A stretch of 64,000 bases of DNA from Xiphophorus maculatus (lineage: Eukaryota; Chordata; Actinopteri; Cyprinodontiformes; Poeciliidae): assembly GCF_002775205.1 (NCBI RefSeq), contig NC_036459.1:18336312-18400311 (forward strand). Direction: 5' to 3'. A program made the position numbers and the translations under genes. Each line of letters begins with the position of its first letter. Position 1 is the first letter of the stretch. A model generated the notes under the pieces. The model searched no databases, had not been told where the DNA came from, and saw only the letters and a list, made by a program, of their open reading frames with translations. This document shows, piece by piece, positions 12,431-25,488 of this stretch.

Positions 12431-14499
12431 TTACATCTTGTCCCTGAAGAAGCAAATTTAAATACATAAAGTTATATATATATAAAAATAACAGGATCAA
12501 TCACTTTTCCTAGTTTGGAAAGTTTCTTTCAAACCCTTTAAAAAATTGCTTTTTGTTTCTAATCTGCTGATTTTTATCCAATTTTGAAACTTTTAATTCT
12601 GTCAAATTAAGAAAATCCAAGGAAAACTGTCAGGGAAAAACACAGTTACGTGAAAATGTCTTGGATAAAATGCTAAGAGCAGACATCGAAAATGTCTCTT
12701 GAGACAAATACAAATTATGGGGGGAAAGTCAGTAAAAGATGTTCAGCATGTTGCAAATATTGGTTGTGTTCGTTTTGCATTTTCTGGTGCCTGCTACTTT
12801 CAGTGAGCAAAGGAGAAAATATTGTTTTTTGACTCCAATACAGCAATATGCAGCTCAGCATGGCCGTCATCCCAGAAGCAAAACTGGTAATTGAATATAA
12901 TGCTTTTTGGAAGACACCAACCAGCAATTGCAAATATTAGCTGTTGGACCAGCGTTATTTATAATTTTATTAATAAAGATCGCTGTGATTAAACCCAGCT
13001 TAAAATGATTACATATAATTTACATTAATGCCACAAACTGCTGTTGAAACAGTGTGGCACAATGTACCTCAGCCCAAGCTGGGCTGTGTGTGTTTGCTGG
13101 GTGACTCACTCCCCCCACCCCCTCACCCCAGCCCTTCTCGCCTGATGGATTGTTGTTTCAGGCCTCTCCTCTTAAACATGAGGGGGGAAAAAGGTGTGCT
13201 TGTGCATGGGGCAAGCTGTTGAAACTTGCACTTGGAACTTGTCTTGCGGCTCGGCGGCCGCCACAGTGGAGCTGTGTTTATGAAACGGCAGATTCACGAT
13301 GGTGGTGCCAGCAGCTCTGGAGTGGAGGGGGGTTTTAATCAGATCCTCTGCTCCAGCGCGAGACGCTTTGGGTTTAAGAGAAACTAACCGATTCCTAGAG
13401 TGGAAATCGCAAACAGCAGAGAAAACTTTCCATGCATGTTCTCACCGGGTTTGTATATGGATATGCTCCCGAGATTTGCTTTTATATGATGTATTATTTT
13501 TCACCCATCCCTTTGGCTGAGTAATGTTTAAGTACACCTTCTCGGTGTGGAGTTGGCTGAGTGCTTTGTGTGCCTTTGGTCTGTTTTAAAGGAATGAATT
13601 CGGGGTGGGAAGGGGGGCAGGAGGGAGTGTGGGTTGTTGGAAGTCCTGCCAGTTCTTCGAGGAGGCCATGATTAAGACAAGATGGTTCAGCCACACACAT
13701 CCAAACACCTGGGGAACAGCTGCCGTGCAGCGGCTGAGGCAACAACCAATGGTCCGGTCCGTTTTCGTCTTATCTCAGGGCCAGAAGAGCGCAAACTCCC
13801 AACGACCTGGAGGGATCCTGGAGTGATAAATGATAAACGCAGGGGATTCTAATTATACCCCCCAGTTCCAGACAATGTGGTGGTATTTACATGAGTGACA
13901 CGTTGTTTTGGGATGAATTTTCAAAACCTTTGTGTGAGGTCAAGAAGGGATGATGAAGAAGGAGATGTGAGTAAACAGATGTCAGAGCAGGAAAGTAAGG
14001 TTTGGGAGTTGAAGAAAGCTATGCTGCGCTCATTACTAGTGCAGCACAATTCCTTTTGATCATGTTCTTTGGATTTGTTTTCAAGCAGCTAAATAGTCTA
14101 AACACTGAGAACATAACGTGAAGTTGAAATGGTACAAAGGGCTGCTCTGGTGGGCGACTTCAGGTTCTAAAGAGTTGTGGGTTTTTTGTGGATGTTGCTT
14201 TCACCAACAACCCTCCCCTCCCCCAGCCCCGATGAAAACGAAAGGGACTCTAAATAAAATCACATTTTAGATGACTAAAACCATGAGGAAAAAATCCCAG
14301 AAATAGAGACAAAAATGTTTGAAGGTTGATAGAATCCTGTGAGATCTAGTTTTAGTCACGTGGAAAGGGGCAAGTTTAGAAAAATATCCAGTGACATTAT
14401 TTTCTGAACTGATGACTTTCACAGCTAGATGGTATTTGTAGAAAGGGTTTCTTTCATTTATAAAGTGATTGTTTAGGTAGAAGAAACCCAATAACAACT

Positions 14500-14935
14500 A
14501 GCCTGGTAAAAGCCAGCCCTTTGTTTGACACGTTGCTTCGTCCAGAGGGTCTGGACCCCTGGACTCTGTTGAAGCTTGAAATGATTGGATCTGACTTGAC
14601 CCCATCGTTAATGTTTGGCCATCATGTATGCAATGCTCCGTTGATCGCGAATGAAGTTTACTGGACATTGTGAGCGTTGTAAACAACCACCTCCCACTGC
14701 AAAGTGAGAAGAGCTGAGCCGAACGACATCTTTGATAGCAATCAAATGTCTTTAGCATTCAATATTTGGCCATGGCGGACTGAGTGGCTTCGCTCACATC
14801 CTCCGCTGCTATTGCTAAACTGCAACCAGACCACAATTCGGAAACAGCGCAGAAAATTGATGTCATCGTTCACAACTCCTCCTTCTGTTTGCTGATTGGC
14901 CCGGCAGCAATTCAACCGCAGAAATAGAGCTGAGT
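14500..14935 (+). mobile_element. Dispersed repeat family B, copy 1
   Basis: Begins CTAGCCTGGTAAAAGCCAG and ends near AGAAATAGAGCTGAGTTGG. It shares its two ends and internal blocks (GAAATGATTGG, CTCAATATTTGG-like, TGATTGGCCC) with the copy on the other strand at 21,690-21,995. No coding frame is kept; a non-autonomous transposon or SINE is likely. Confidence 0.6.
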
Positions 14936-15174
14936 TGGAGAAAGCAGGTACAAAAAGTAATTACAGGAACGCAGTCTACCTCAAGATATGGAAGGTGCAG
15001 ACGCAGTGAGTTACACTGTTGCATCTCAGCAAGAACGTCCAGGGTTTAAACTCCTGCTAAGGCCTTCCCTTGAGATCTCAATACGTCCTGCATGAACTGC
15101 AGGACGCGTTGAGTATATATGTTGTATAAAATTCAGTTCCTTTTTAAAGTACTGCTTCCACTTTAGTGCTTCTG

Positions 15175-15790
15175 AAGAGCTCATTTCCATTTACCAAGGA
15201 ATTGTGTAAATTGAAATGATGACCATAAACTTGCTTAAGAAAACGTAACAAATTTATGGGGGTTTTTTCCAGGCTGTATCAAAATTAGTGTATTTTTTAC
15301 GAAGCTGCCATGGAAACACTTTTTTCGCATCACACAAGTTCCAGGATCAACAGCCAGGTGTTACAGCGGGTGTAAACGATGAAGAAGCGACAGGAAGTGG
15401 TAGGAGGATTACATTAAAAGTTGCGTGTCATTCCAAAGTTCTTCTGTAACATCGGCAACTACAATTTCCGAAAAACGCTGCATATGTAGCCATTCCAAGG
15501 AAGGCAGACCTTGTGGCTCCACCACCTGCATAAAACGCCAACGTCTCCTCTGATTGGCTGAGATATGATGAGTGCTACCACCATGACTAAATTATGAATA
15601 TACTGTATCTCATATATCTGTTTACATCCATCGCTGCCGTGATTTTTAATGACTTATTGCGTAAACAAGCTTATTCACGTGCGATTTTTATTTTATGTTT
15701 TATTGAATGAAAACACCACAATTACGACATTAGCAGAATATAGACAAAGAATTGCAGACATTTGTAATGGAAATGCAGCTATAGATACTG
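15175..15790 (+). mobile_element. Dispersed repeat family C, copy 2
   Basis: Shares CATGGAAACACTTTTTTCGC, CGACAGGAAGTGG, TTGAATGAAAACACCACAAT and the right end TTTGTAATGGAAATGCAGCTA with the copy at 28.6 kb. It is longer because of extra central sequence. A further short piece with the same right-end wording (TAGCTGCGTTTCCGTTGACC) lies at 21,568-21,660. Confidence 0.55.
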
Positions 15791-15927
15791 TAAATAACTT
15801 ACTTTGACTGTTCTTCACTCAGTAACAACATTCACACTGAAGAGTGTTGGATTGGATTTTTAAATTGTCAACTGGTCCTAGGCAGAAAATCTGGCTTCCA
15901 GCTGTTTGTTCTCCCTACAGTAACCTA

Positions 15928-15963
15928 CAGTTACTGAGGCTTTTTATTATGCCTCAGTAACTG
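15928..15963. repeat. Perfect hairpin
   Basis: Arms CAGTTACTGAGGC (15,928-15,940) and GCCTCAGTAACTG (15,951-15,963) around a 10-base loop, in the gene-poor interval. Confidence 0.9.
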
Positions 15964-17218
15964 ATCCTCACTCAAAATTTTAAAAAATCTCATCTGAATG
16001 GTAAGTTTTCTTCTTGGACAGACACAAACTGATTCACAATAAGTGTGTCATCCTCTACGCAAAGGCGAGGTTTTACACTTCACTGAACTCTGCATGTTAC
16101 AATTAGGCTGGCGGCTGTAATTCCCCTGTACAATGGTTTATTTACTCCGTTTAGGAAAGTCTCTGAAATTGCTGCAACTATGAAACAATTTGTGGCCTGA
16201 CAAGTGACTGTGGCACCGAGGGTTTCCACTTCTAAAAGATGTTTTCTCGTCGAGTCTGTGCCCTGTGACAAGCTTTTGCACTGCTGGGCTCGGGGGCGGG
16301 ATCATTTGCCCCGCTTTGATTTCGTGTCCAACGAAATGAGACAGGAAGTTAACTATTCTCACAGACCGCCGGTGGCTGGCGGGAGACCACCGGAGCCCCC
16401 GGTCTCAGATCAGGAGTCTGATCTCCCTTCCCCTGATCTCCGCTCTGTTCACGTTTTGCGGTCGATCTGGGGGTCAGCTCCTCAGGTCACGTCTGCTTTG
16501 AGGGAACGAGTCGAACACATTTACCATGCCCCGGTCTTATCTCACCACCAGACACTCCAAATTTTGTAGCTAATTTGCTTTCATTGTTGCCAGATGTGCT
16601 GACATGCAGACAGATGTTTGTTGTCACTACAGTTAGAAACAGCTCTTAGGAACCATTTTCTCTGTGCTGAAGCAGAGCTAATTTGTGGGCGGACTGGATT
16701 CTGGAACCTAAGATCCGCCGATACCAGACTCAAGAAATTACCTTCAAATTTTGGACCGTATCGGATTGTAGATGAAAGGAATCGCATGTAAACGCCGAGC
16801 CTGGAGAGATCCCACGGCCGTATAACACGCTCACATGAGCAGCCATCTTTGTGATTCCCAGCATGGATTCCATGAAACCCCCATCAGACCGGCTCTTTTC
16901 AGTCTCCCATCCAGGCACGGCTCTTTGTATGATTAAAAGCATACACAAGAGCTTTGCATCTTGCAGATGTTGCCATAAATCAAGCGTTGGCTCTGCCTCT
17001 GCAACTGGCTGCCTGACAAATGTTCCACAATAACGGCAGGCCCCCCACTCCACCCTTCCAGTAAAAGAGGGAGGGGAAAAAAGGAGAAAGAAGGGGTAAA
17101 AGAGAAAGGGGGAAGAAAAAGAAAAGCCTTGGAATTTCTGCTTGTAACTCTTTCAGGACTATTGTAAAATCTCAGCCGTGTCAGCACAGGTGGAAACCTG
17201 ACAGCTCATAAAACGGCA

Positions 17219-17371
17219 AAGAAAGAAAGAAAGAAAGAAAAATCCCGCCCAGTCTGGGCTTTCTCTGCACAACAATGTCTTAAACTCTCTGTTTGTCCCA
17301 CTGTGACTAATTCCAAACAAATCTAAAGAGTTAAATCAGTCTGTCTGTCTGTGTGCATAGACAGACAGACT
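17219..17371. repeat. Simple repeats: (GAAA)n and an inverted CTGT/ACAG pair
   Basis: A GAAA run lies at about 17,219-17,240. At about 17,339-17,370, GTCTGTCTGTCTG is followed after seven bases by AGACAGACAGAC, so two tetranucleotide runs face each other as an inverted repeat. Confidence 0.8.
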
Positions 17372-20300
17372 ACACCCTGGTGGATGAAAAAGGCACAGCC
17401 ATAATAGCTGAGACGGAGACTGAGCCGTGAATCACGCTCTCCCTGGAGCGATGAGGAGAGATCATATCTGCAGGCAACATTAAACTCTGTCCAAAAGGCT
17501 TGAGTCATCTCTACTATGTTTAGAATTTTCCTGCCAAGAACCCTTTATTTTTAGTTTTATTTTATGGTCCTGGTCAATTTTAGACATGACCAGGAATTAG
17601 TATGGTAGAATATGTTTTACCTCACAGATGTTCCAGAACATCAACCAAGCTTAAACATCAGACAAATGTAGTTTGAATCAATACAACACACGGTTTTCAA
17701 ACGGTTGTTTCATTTATTTCAGAAGAACTTTGCATAATACGCCATCGTTAACGCCGTAAAGCTAGCTTTCATCTGTAGTCTCTCGGGATGTAGTCTATAT
17801 AAATACAATATATTTCAGTGCAATACAAATCAACAGGGTTCTTCCAAAAAACTATATAACACAAAAGTTCACCACAATACAAACAACACATAAAAAAAGC
17901 TGAATGTTTATGAATATAAGAATCCCATGATCAATGTCTGCATATGTAATTATCTAGGAGTTATAAGTTAAAGTTAGTACAAAATGACACTTATTCGCTT
18001 GGAAAGGTTTGCAAAGCCATTTGTAAAACCTTTCTACTCTCTTATAGTGAGGAAAATAAGTTAGTAATTGTGAAAACAGGGAACAGTAGTTAACCTTCTT
18101 AGGGATGGCTGACCAACCAAGAATAATCTAAGAACAGGTCAACAACTCATCCAGGAGTTCCCAGAAGCAGGAGCTTAGCTGCTAGGCTAGCATGACTCTG
18201 GATCCAGTCTGCAGTGAGGTGTGATGGCTGTGGAGGTGGGTTAGATCTACTTTTGATCTCATCTTGCCACATCCACAGTCAGGAGTGCACCAGTCTAAAT
18301 GTATGAGGTTCAAACTAACCAAACAATGTAGGAGGTAACAACGTTCTCATGTGCACCTGATGGAAACAAGTGTGGGAGTGTCCTAATTTATTCCTCAACC
18401 CAAAGGGTGTTCCGTCACTTTTCATTGTTTATTCATATCACCTGAAGTCCAGAGATGGACGATGTTTTAAGGTGACTTATCATAGTGCCGTTACTGTGCC
18501 TGGTCATCTGTTGATATGTAAAACTTTACACTCCAGCCACAGTAGGAACATTTGGGATGGGGGGAGGGGGGATGGGGAGCAGCAGCCATGAAAACCCAAT
18601 TCAGCAGCAAAGCTGTTTCCACATAACACGCCGTCATGTTGTAACCTGTTAATAGAAATCTTACTAAATCTCTTCATGTGGGCTCTTACTCCAACTCAAC
18701 TCTGACTGGTTCGTATTTTCCCCGCTGTCTTAATAGATGAATGTCTGTTTGATTGCCAAGTTGCAGCACAAATGACTGCGGGGCGATGGTGAAAGATTAT
18801 TTTAATGCAATGAAGGGGAAGGATGTGGAAAAGCTTCCTGCTGGCTGACGCCGGAGTTCAGCTCGAAATGTATCGATTCTTACCAAGCAAACATTAATCA
18901 CAAACAGAAAAAAAAGATTCAAGTCTGTGACAATGATTATATGATAGCATTGGGTTTGTTAAAATGTTCCTGTTTTACCACAACAAAGGCAGTAAATCTT
19001 TGTTACGGTTGGCTTTACTACCTACCGTGAGGTCAGGGTCACACTCTCCCTGACCTTTAACATCTTGAAGAATAAACACATTGGCCCTACATCTGGGCTT
19101 AACCTCCACTTGTGCACACAAACTTGCCTGTCTGATCTAAATACTGACCTCATACAGCCAACTTTGCCTTTTAAAATGATATTATTAGCCAAACTTGAAG
19201 CCATGTTTTAGTTAAAGACCTCCACGCCTTTTGGGTGCCACCCAAAGCCTGTTTTCAAAGCGACCCGTTTGACTGCGGCGATGTCTTGATGGAAGATGAT
19301 GGGAAAGGCTTTACGCTGACAACGAGCAAAACAAATACTGACGGGGGTTTAATTTCAGGAGAAGCCTGCTGTCAACAGCTCAAACAAATGCAAGCAAAGG
19401 AAGGAATGAGGACGGGGGGGCGGTGGAGGGCAAACAGAAAGGAGAGACACAAGGCTAACTGAGCACCACTCTTCAAGTGAGAGGAAGCCTCCCACCCCCT
19501 TTTGTTTCTGCCAAAAGCTAATCTGATAACAGGGTGTGATTGTTTCTTTAAGGTGAGCCTCCTTTCTATTTACTGAGACCAAGTCGCCCAATGGTGCGTT
19601 AGAAACCATTTGGCGCAACGGCGAGCCTCACTACCCCAACCATAACCCGAAACCCTTAAAACAAAAGGTTCGTCTTGTTCCTGCAGTGAAAATAAAGCTT
19701 GGAGAGTATTTGCTAGAGGTCTTGTATCTGGAATGCCAACGCTAGTTATTAATGAGTACAATACGGAAAGTTTGACTGGATTTACGGATCTCGCTCGGGT
19801 TCGTGCATCCAGAGTGTTTTTAGCACAAACAAAAGAAGAACTCATATTAAAATGATTGTGACCCTCTTCTTTGCCCCCCACCCCTCCAAAAAAAAAAAAA
19901 AAAAAAAAAACAGGTTTTAAAAGAAAAAGAAGAAAGTTTAGTGGGCTTCTTCATTTCGAATACAAACTGCCAATATTATCACACCCAGCAAGCACTCCAT
20001 GCATGTTCTGGCAAGCGCTATTGTGCAAACAGCCCTGCTTTTTAGAGCAACTGAGCTGTTGAATATTTATTGTTTGGTTAAGGTTTTAGAGAGAAATTAT
20101 GACATCAGTCATGGGAGCGATTCAGCAAGACGAAGGGAGGGGAATTTCCCACTTTTGCCCCAGACAAACTCAAACTTGAAAAGCACTGATCTGTCCAGAC
20201 AGACAGTAAAGCCTGGTGGACGGATCCATGTTGGGCCGACACGATGCTCAGTTTGAAGCTTACTGGTTATCGCTGCTATCAGACCAAACAGCTACTTCTG

Positions 20301-20505
20301 TTTGTCTCGGCTCAATTTCAACATTTAAAGTCAGAAGCAGAGGATAGAAGAGTCATCCATGGTCCAGTTCAGTCGAGCCAGGCAAGGTTCTCAGTTTACT
20401 GCTCTGCCTACAGTCGTCTCTTTGCTCTTTGTTGTTTAGTTATTGAATATCTCTTATGTAAAGCACCGTGGTCAACCATGGTTGCTCATTAGATGTGCTA
20501 TATGA

Positions 20506-20789
20506 CTGAGTTTGACTAGACTAATGTCAAACTCAGCGCAGCAAATGTCACAGTTAGACAGCAGGGAAGCGGGGAGTGGTTGTCCTGTCAGACCGTTGGT
20601 TCCCGAAACCACACAAAAAAGAAAACCTCATAAAAGCGCATGCGGGTCCAAATGGCCATGTCTCTGAAAGTGAAAAAGCTCCCTCAACCCAAACCTACTA
20701 CTTAACATAGTAGGTTTAAAACTTTTCACAACTTTCAGATTTTTCAGAAAGCAACACATTAGGCCCAAAAAGTACATTTGGGCCTAATG
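20506..20789. repeat. Cluster of three perfect hairpins
   Basis: (a) CTGAGTTTGAC / GTCAAACTCAG, 20,506-20,516 and 20,526-20,536. (b) AAACCTACTA / TAGTAGGTTT, 20,691-20,700 and 20,708-20,717. (c) CATTAGGCCCAAA / TTTGGGCCTAATG, 20,757-20,769 and 20,777-20,789. The loops are 9, 7 and 7 bases. The three arm sequences are unrelated to each other. Confidence 0.9.
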
Positions 20790-21689
20790 AAAGCTAAGAA
20801 AAACAAAAACTGTAAGAAAGTAATGGAAGTTCTTCTATAGGACCCCAGTCTAAAGCCTCAGTTTTACATGGGTCAAAATGTTTTAGCTAACATAAAAACT
20901 GTACAAATAAATTGTCAAAATAGCAGTAACACACCAAAGGTGGCTTATATTTCAATGCAACTGTACACAAAACTGCTGAGAAATACAAAAAAAAAAAACC
21001 AGGATCTGTCACAGGCACAATGTGTCATATGCTAGCAGGCCCACCCAGAGCAGTGACTGCAGTCCTTTGTTTTTTTGTTTTTTTTCACAAGCTTTTTTAT
21101 CATCTGCAGTGTTGCACTGAAAATGTTCACACAGCCTCCCACGCTGGCTAAGTTAGCTCCAGATGGAAAACGGAGCCATCTTTCCCACAGAGCGAGGACG
21201 GGCATATCTTCACCCATTTTCATAACAAAACTTCAGGAATGTTTTCCAGACTGGATGGAAAGAGACGCCGTGCGGCGACTCAGCATCTTGGAAAAATGTC
21301 TTGGCGCTGCGGGCTCGCTTTCTGACGCATAAATAAGGCTGTTAAAAATGTTGCCTGCCTGGAGGATGGCGGCCGTTCACCACCGCTGTCAACGGTGGGG
21401 GAGAAGGGACATTTACAGTGCCTCACCGTGAAATCGTTCACGTTCTGTCACATCATGACCACAAACTTTATTGTATTTTATTGGAGGGTCGTGGGATTGT
21501 TGTGCATATTGTGAAGAGAAAAAGAAAATTATGAAATTTATTAAAAGTGTATTTAGTCTCATTTATTCTAGCTGCGTTTCCGTTGACCACAAAATTGCAG
21601 AAACTGAAATTTTAAAAATGGATTTGCTTAATGGAAATAGTAATTTTGAAAAAGCTAATGATTTTTGATACATAGCTTTTGCGTTCCCA

Positions 21690-21995
21690 TTGAGCTCCAT
21701 TTCTTCTGTAGAATATCAACTGGGCCAATCGGCAGACAGAAGGAGCTGACAACGATGATGTCAGTTTTCTGAGCTGAGTTAGAATTGTAGCAGGTGAGGA
21801 ACTAAACAAAGTCGTTCGGTCTGTTTTGGCCACGCTTCCAAATATTGAGCAATAAAAGTTGGAGCAAGACGAATGTTTAGGAGATTTTATTGTTGGCAAA
21901 CATGAAATCCAAGCCTCCAACCAATCATTTCTCAGCAACCGAGAGTCCAGACGGTCCGGACTGAACAAGGAGCTGGTTTTTACCAGGCTAGCTTC
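21690..21995 (-). mobile_element. Dispersed repeat family B, copy 2
   Basis: On the minus strand it starts GCTAGCCTGGTAAAAACCAG and ends at GAAATGGAGCTCAATGG. It is about 130 bp shorter than the copy at 14.5 kb because of internal deletions. It produces a 152-codon open frame on the minus strand, considered a chance product. Confidence 0.6.
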
Positions 21996-22989
21996 GGTCT
22001 GTCCCATAAAACCACAATGAAACAAAATAAAGTTTGAGGTTACGATGTGACAAAATGTACAAAAATTCACTTTAAAACTAGTACATGTGGCTTATAAGGC
22101 GTGTGCTACGGTTGCAAGGTTTGAAAAAAAAAATTAAAACCTGAACTGAAATGAAAAGTGAGAGAAAGAAGAGGCTGACTGCTGGAGTTTCAGGTGGGAT
22201 GGAGGATATGAAAGAAAGAGAAAAAGGAGAGAAAGCCTGCAGAGGCTAACTTCTACAGCGGCCTGAATGACTATCATTACGATAATGACTGTGTAATGTT
22301 TTCTTTCCTGGACCAGTAATTGTTACCAACCCCTCTGCTCAAACATGCAGGTGGACAAATTGCAGCAGAGAATGACTTTCCTTGAATGTGGATTTAATTA
22401 TTTCTAAGATCCAGGCTTCGGTGCTGAGTTACCAGGCTTCAAACCTAACCGATGGGATTTGTGCCATAGTTTCCAAACCTCCTCACCATCAAAAATTCAA
22501 TCTCATCGTCATCATCTTATTGTTTTCATGTCAATGAAAAGCTTGATAATAATCAAGTCGTCCTGTTCTTGAGAAGATCCCAGATGACGATGCTGGAACC
22601 GGTGGAGGTCTTGGACATGACAGGCTGTGTTTGCTTATGCTGACCCTTTTACACTTCCATGCTTCATAAAAGTCATACACGCCCTACCACCACCTGCGGC
22701 TAACTGACCATGACTCTTAAAATCAGCCAGATGTTGCTGCAAGTCCAGGATTCCTGAGCCAAATCAGAACAAATACTCATTACTGGTGGAGACGGACTGT
22801 GTGTTTTTAAAGATGTGGGATTGCATGTGTTTCAACAAATTATTACTTCTTGTGTTCTGTGCTACACTTAGGTGCTTTCCAGGAATATAGTGCCAGTTTA
22901 TAGCACAATCAAGTAACTATGTTAACCTCAGACATTATAAAAATGCATATATAAAATATGACTTCAAAGAAATTTGACTTTGTAATTTA

Positions 22990-23205
22990 ACATCTTGAAA
23001 TTGGGCTTCTGTCTCTTTAAAAAAAACTCCTGCTCTTTCTGAAGCTCCGCCTTCAGGAAGTCGTCACAACATGGCTCCTCTGTTAACCCTTTAACAACGT
23101 TTTCACCAGAGTGTCACTAAGCAGTAGCTCCTATAATGAGCTCAGCTGATGTGGGGATTTCACAGTGTTTGCTAATTGCTGCTGCTTTCTACTGTTAGCT
23201 ACACT
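22990..23205 (-). mobile_element. Dispersed repeat family A, copy 2
   Basis: On the minus strand it carries GCTAACAGTAGAAAGCAG, TTAGCAAACACTGTG, TTAAAGGGTTAACAGAGG, GGCGGAGCTTCAGAAAGAGC and CCCAATTTCAAG, in the order of the other copies. The 5' part is missing. Confidence 0.7.
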
Positions 23206-25488
23206 AACTGCGGTCAATGGAAGGCAAATCTCAAGCTTTTGTTCCTGATACTAGCTCTCCAGCACAGCTAGATGTCCCAGGAAGTTAGGAAAGCTGTACT
23301 GTTGTTTACTTTGACCCTAATTCCAGTACAGATTGATTTCTGTTGACTGGGGCAAAGTTCTACATTTAAGATGGCACTGCCAAGACACCTAGAATCTGCT
23401 GAAGTTGTCATGCCAGACCACTAGATGGTGCTGTGATTTTACCAGGTAGTCGAAACTCTTCCATTCAGTGTATCTACATTAAACACAAAGTGTGTCTCCA
23501 TCTCTCTGACGAACCAGTCGCCCATGTAGCAACAGATATACTCAGCTTCAGACGATGCATTAAACTGCAAAGGTTAATTAGCTCTACGCAGCACAACGAT
23601 ATCTGCCTTTTCTTAGCTTTTTTGCTATTTAGCTGCAGCATGTGCGCTTTCACTCCTCCGCTGTGGGTGCTCCAGAAAACTTCCACTCCGATGCCGGGCT
23701 TCAAAAAGACAGAGTTAAAGAGGAGCGGCAAAAACAAATGAGGTGGATTAGCAATGCTTCCCAAAAACCAACAGCTTATTATGGAATGTCGTCACTGCTG
23801 CCCAGAAACTGAGCTACAGTTTCTCAACAGCAACAGTCTTTAGTCAGAGGCCTGTTCAGATTAACTTGACTGCTACTGGAGCATCACCTTCCACTCTGAC
23901 TCTCTCAAGAAACTTGGATGATATGAATTATTTAGTATTGATAAATACTAAATAAATTACTGTTGTATTGTAGTGAAATATATATTTGCTGAAAATGATA
24001 TCAGTTACAAATTATAATTTTATTTAAATTAGGAATAGAACATTTCTTTCAGGATAAGTTTTGACAGCACCGTTTTATCACACTGTATTGCTTTGTAATA
24101 TATCCTGCTGTGTTGTGTTGCACATGTTTGTACAGTGTTGATGTTCTACATGGCAAAATGTCACAACCATAGGAATGAATTCATATTCATAAACAGATCA
24201 GTACTGGGCGTTTCAGTTGTTCCCTGTGATATGAGAATTAACATGTTTTCATATAATGAAAATGTAATTTTGACTTTATTGAAAATGCATTCAACTGTGC
24301 AGCAGAGGAAACTTCAGAGAAAAACTAGGGAAAAAATGATTTACTGTGCATATTAATTTCCGTTTATTAAATAAGCATTGCTTTGAATGTGGATTTTGTT
24401 TTTCATTAGCAAGGGAAAACACAGTATGGACACACACAGACCTAGAAAGTGTTTCATTCCATTTTTGGCCATTAATGTTTCACACACACCCCCACACAAA
24501 GAGTCCCCTCCCTCCCTCCCTCCCTCCACCTCTCCTTTTTTCCCAGCAGTGACTTTCAGTCCCAGATGTTCTTTCACAGACTTTTTCTTCTTTTTTTTTA
24601 AACCCTTGCTAGTCAACTTACTTCAAAAGCAAACTCCACGTCGTTTGAACCAGTTGCAGTTGCAGCCCTGAACGCAGCACATGTTGTACAGTAACTCCTG
24701 ATTTTAATCACGTCGTCATGGCTGCGACGGTCGCTTTGACACCCGCAAAACAGCTCGATGCCTTAAACGTAGAATATCAAAAACTCTTAACACAAGACAG
24801 GCAGCAGCTGTTACTGCTTTGGTCAGACTGGAAACATTAGTAAATTATTTTTAAATTTTTTTCTAAGTGTCCTGACAACATGAGCAGTGTGTTGTTTTCT
24901 TTAATTAATATTAAACTCATCTCATTGTTTTATAGTCTCAGTTTAACAATGTGGGTTTTTGGCTAGAGGCGTCAATTCAAAGCCTCTTAACATTTTTTAT
25001 TTTTCAAATTTTTAAATTTACTTTACTATTTTCTTTAAAAAATAAAAATAACAAAAAAAGCTCCATTCACACAAAAAAAATTCCCTAAGTGCCTAATACT
25101 ACTGGAAAATAAAATCTAAACCATAAAATTACATCAAATGACATGCAGGACATTGAGGAAGAGTGGCTGACCTCGCTCCTGCATCAGAACATCTACCTTA
25201 TTCCCAAAACACACCAATTATTATGTCATTATAGCACCTTCATCTTTTAGAAATTTGAGGAAAATCATTTCTATTTTTTCTAGTTTTTTTTAAGTCATTG
25301 AGAGCTCAGTAGTGTATTAAATCAGTTTTCAGAGGTGATTCTCTGTAAAGGTGAACGATATATTGGTGAATTATTACTGATCACAAATGGATCAGTAAAA
25401 TAAGACCTGATTTTCTCTCAGCACAGTTGTTGATCATTTTTCAAAAGGCAACATGGATTTTCTGGTTGTTGGTTGCAACCCAAGTATG

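Larger units (their letters stand above)
9899..14499. other. Gene-poor interval, first part
   Basis: No coding gene is recognised. Contents: a SINE remnant (10.3 kb), AT-rich unique sequence, a 10-bp-arm hairpin at 11,556-11,578, and a possible family C relative (12.0-12.4 kb). From 13,030 to 13,860 there is a more GC-balanced, repeat-free segment with short chance frames, which could be a regulatory region or an unrecognised non-coding exon. Confidence 0.4.
15800..21560. other. Gene-poor interval, second part
   Basis: No coding gene is recognised. The segment 16,200-16,560 is GC-richer and has a 121-codon open frame without any domain I know. The rest holds the GAAA and CTGT simple repeats, a poly(A) tract of about 22 bases near 19,888-19,910, the hairpin cluster at 20.5-20.8 kb, and AT-rich unique DNA. 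A short phrase at 21,425-21,490 (ACCACAAACTTTATTGTATT) resembles a common teleost repeat that also appears at 61,085-61,130. Confidence 0.4.

Noticed and set aside
21612-22070. 152-codon minus-strand ORF
   Set aside because: It coincides with repeat family B copy 2 and has no recognised domain; the frame is not kept in the other copy.
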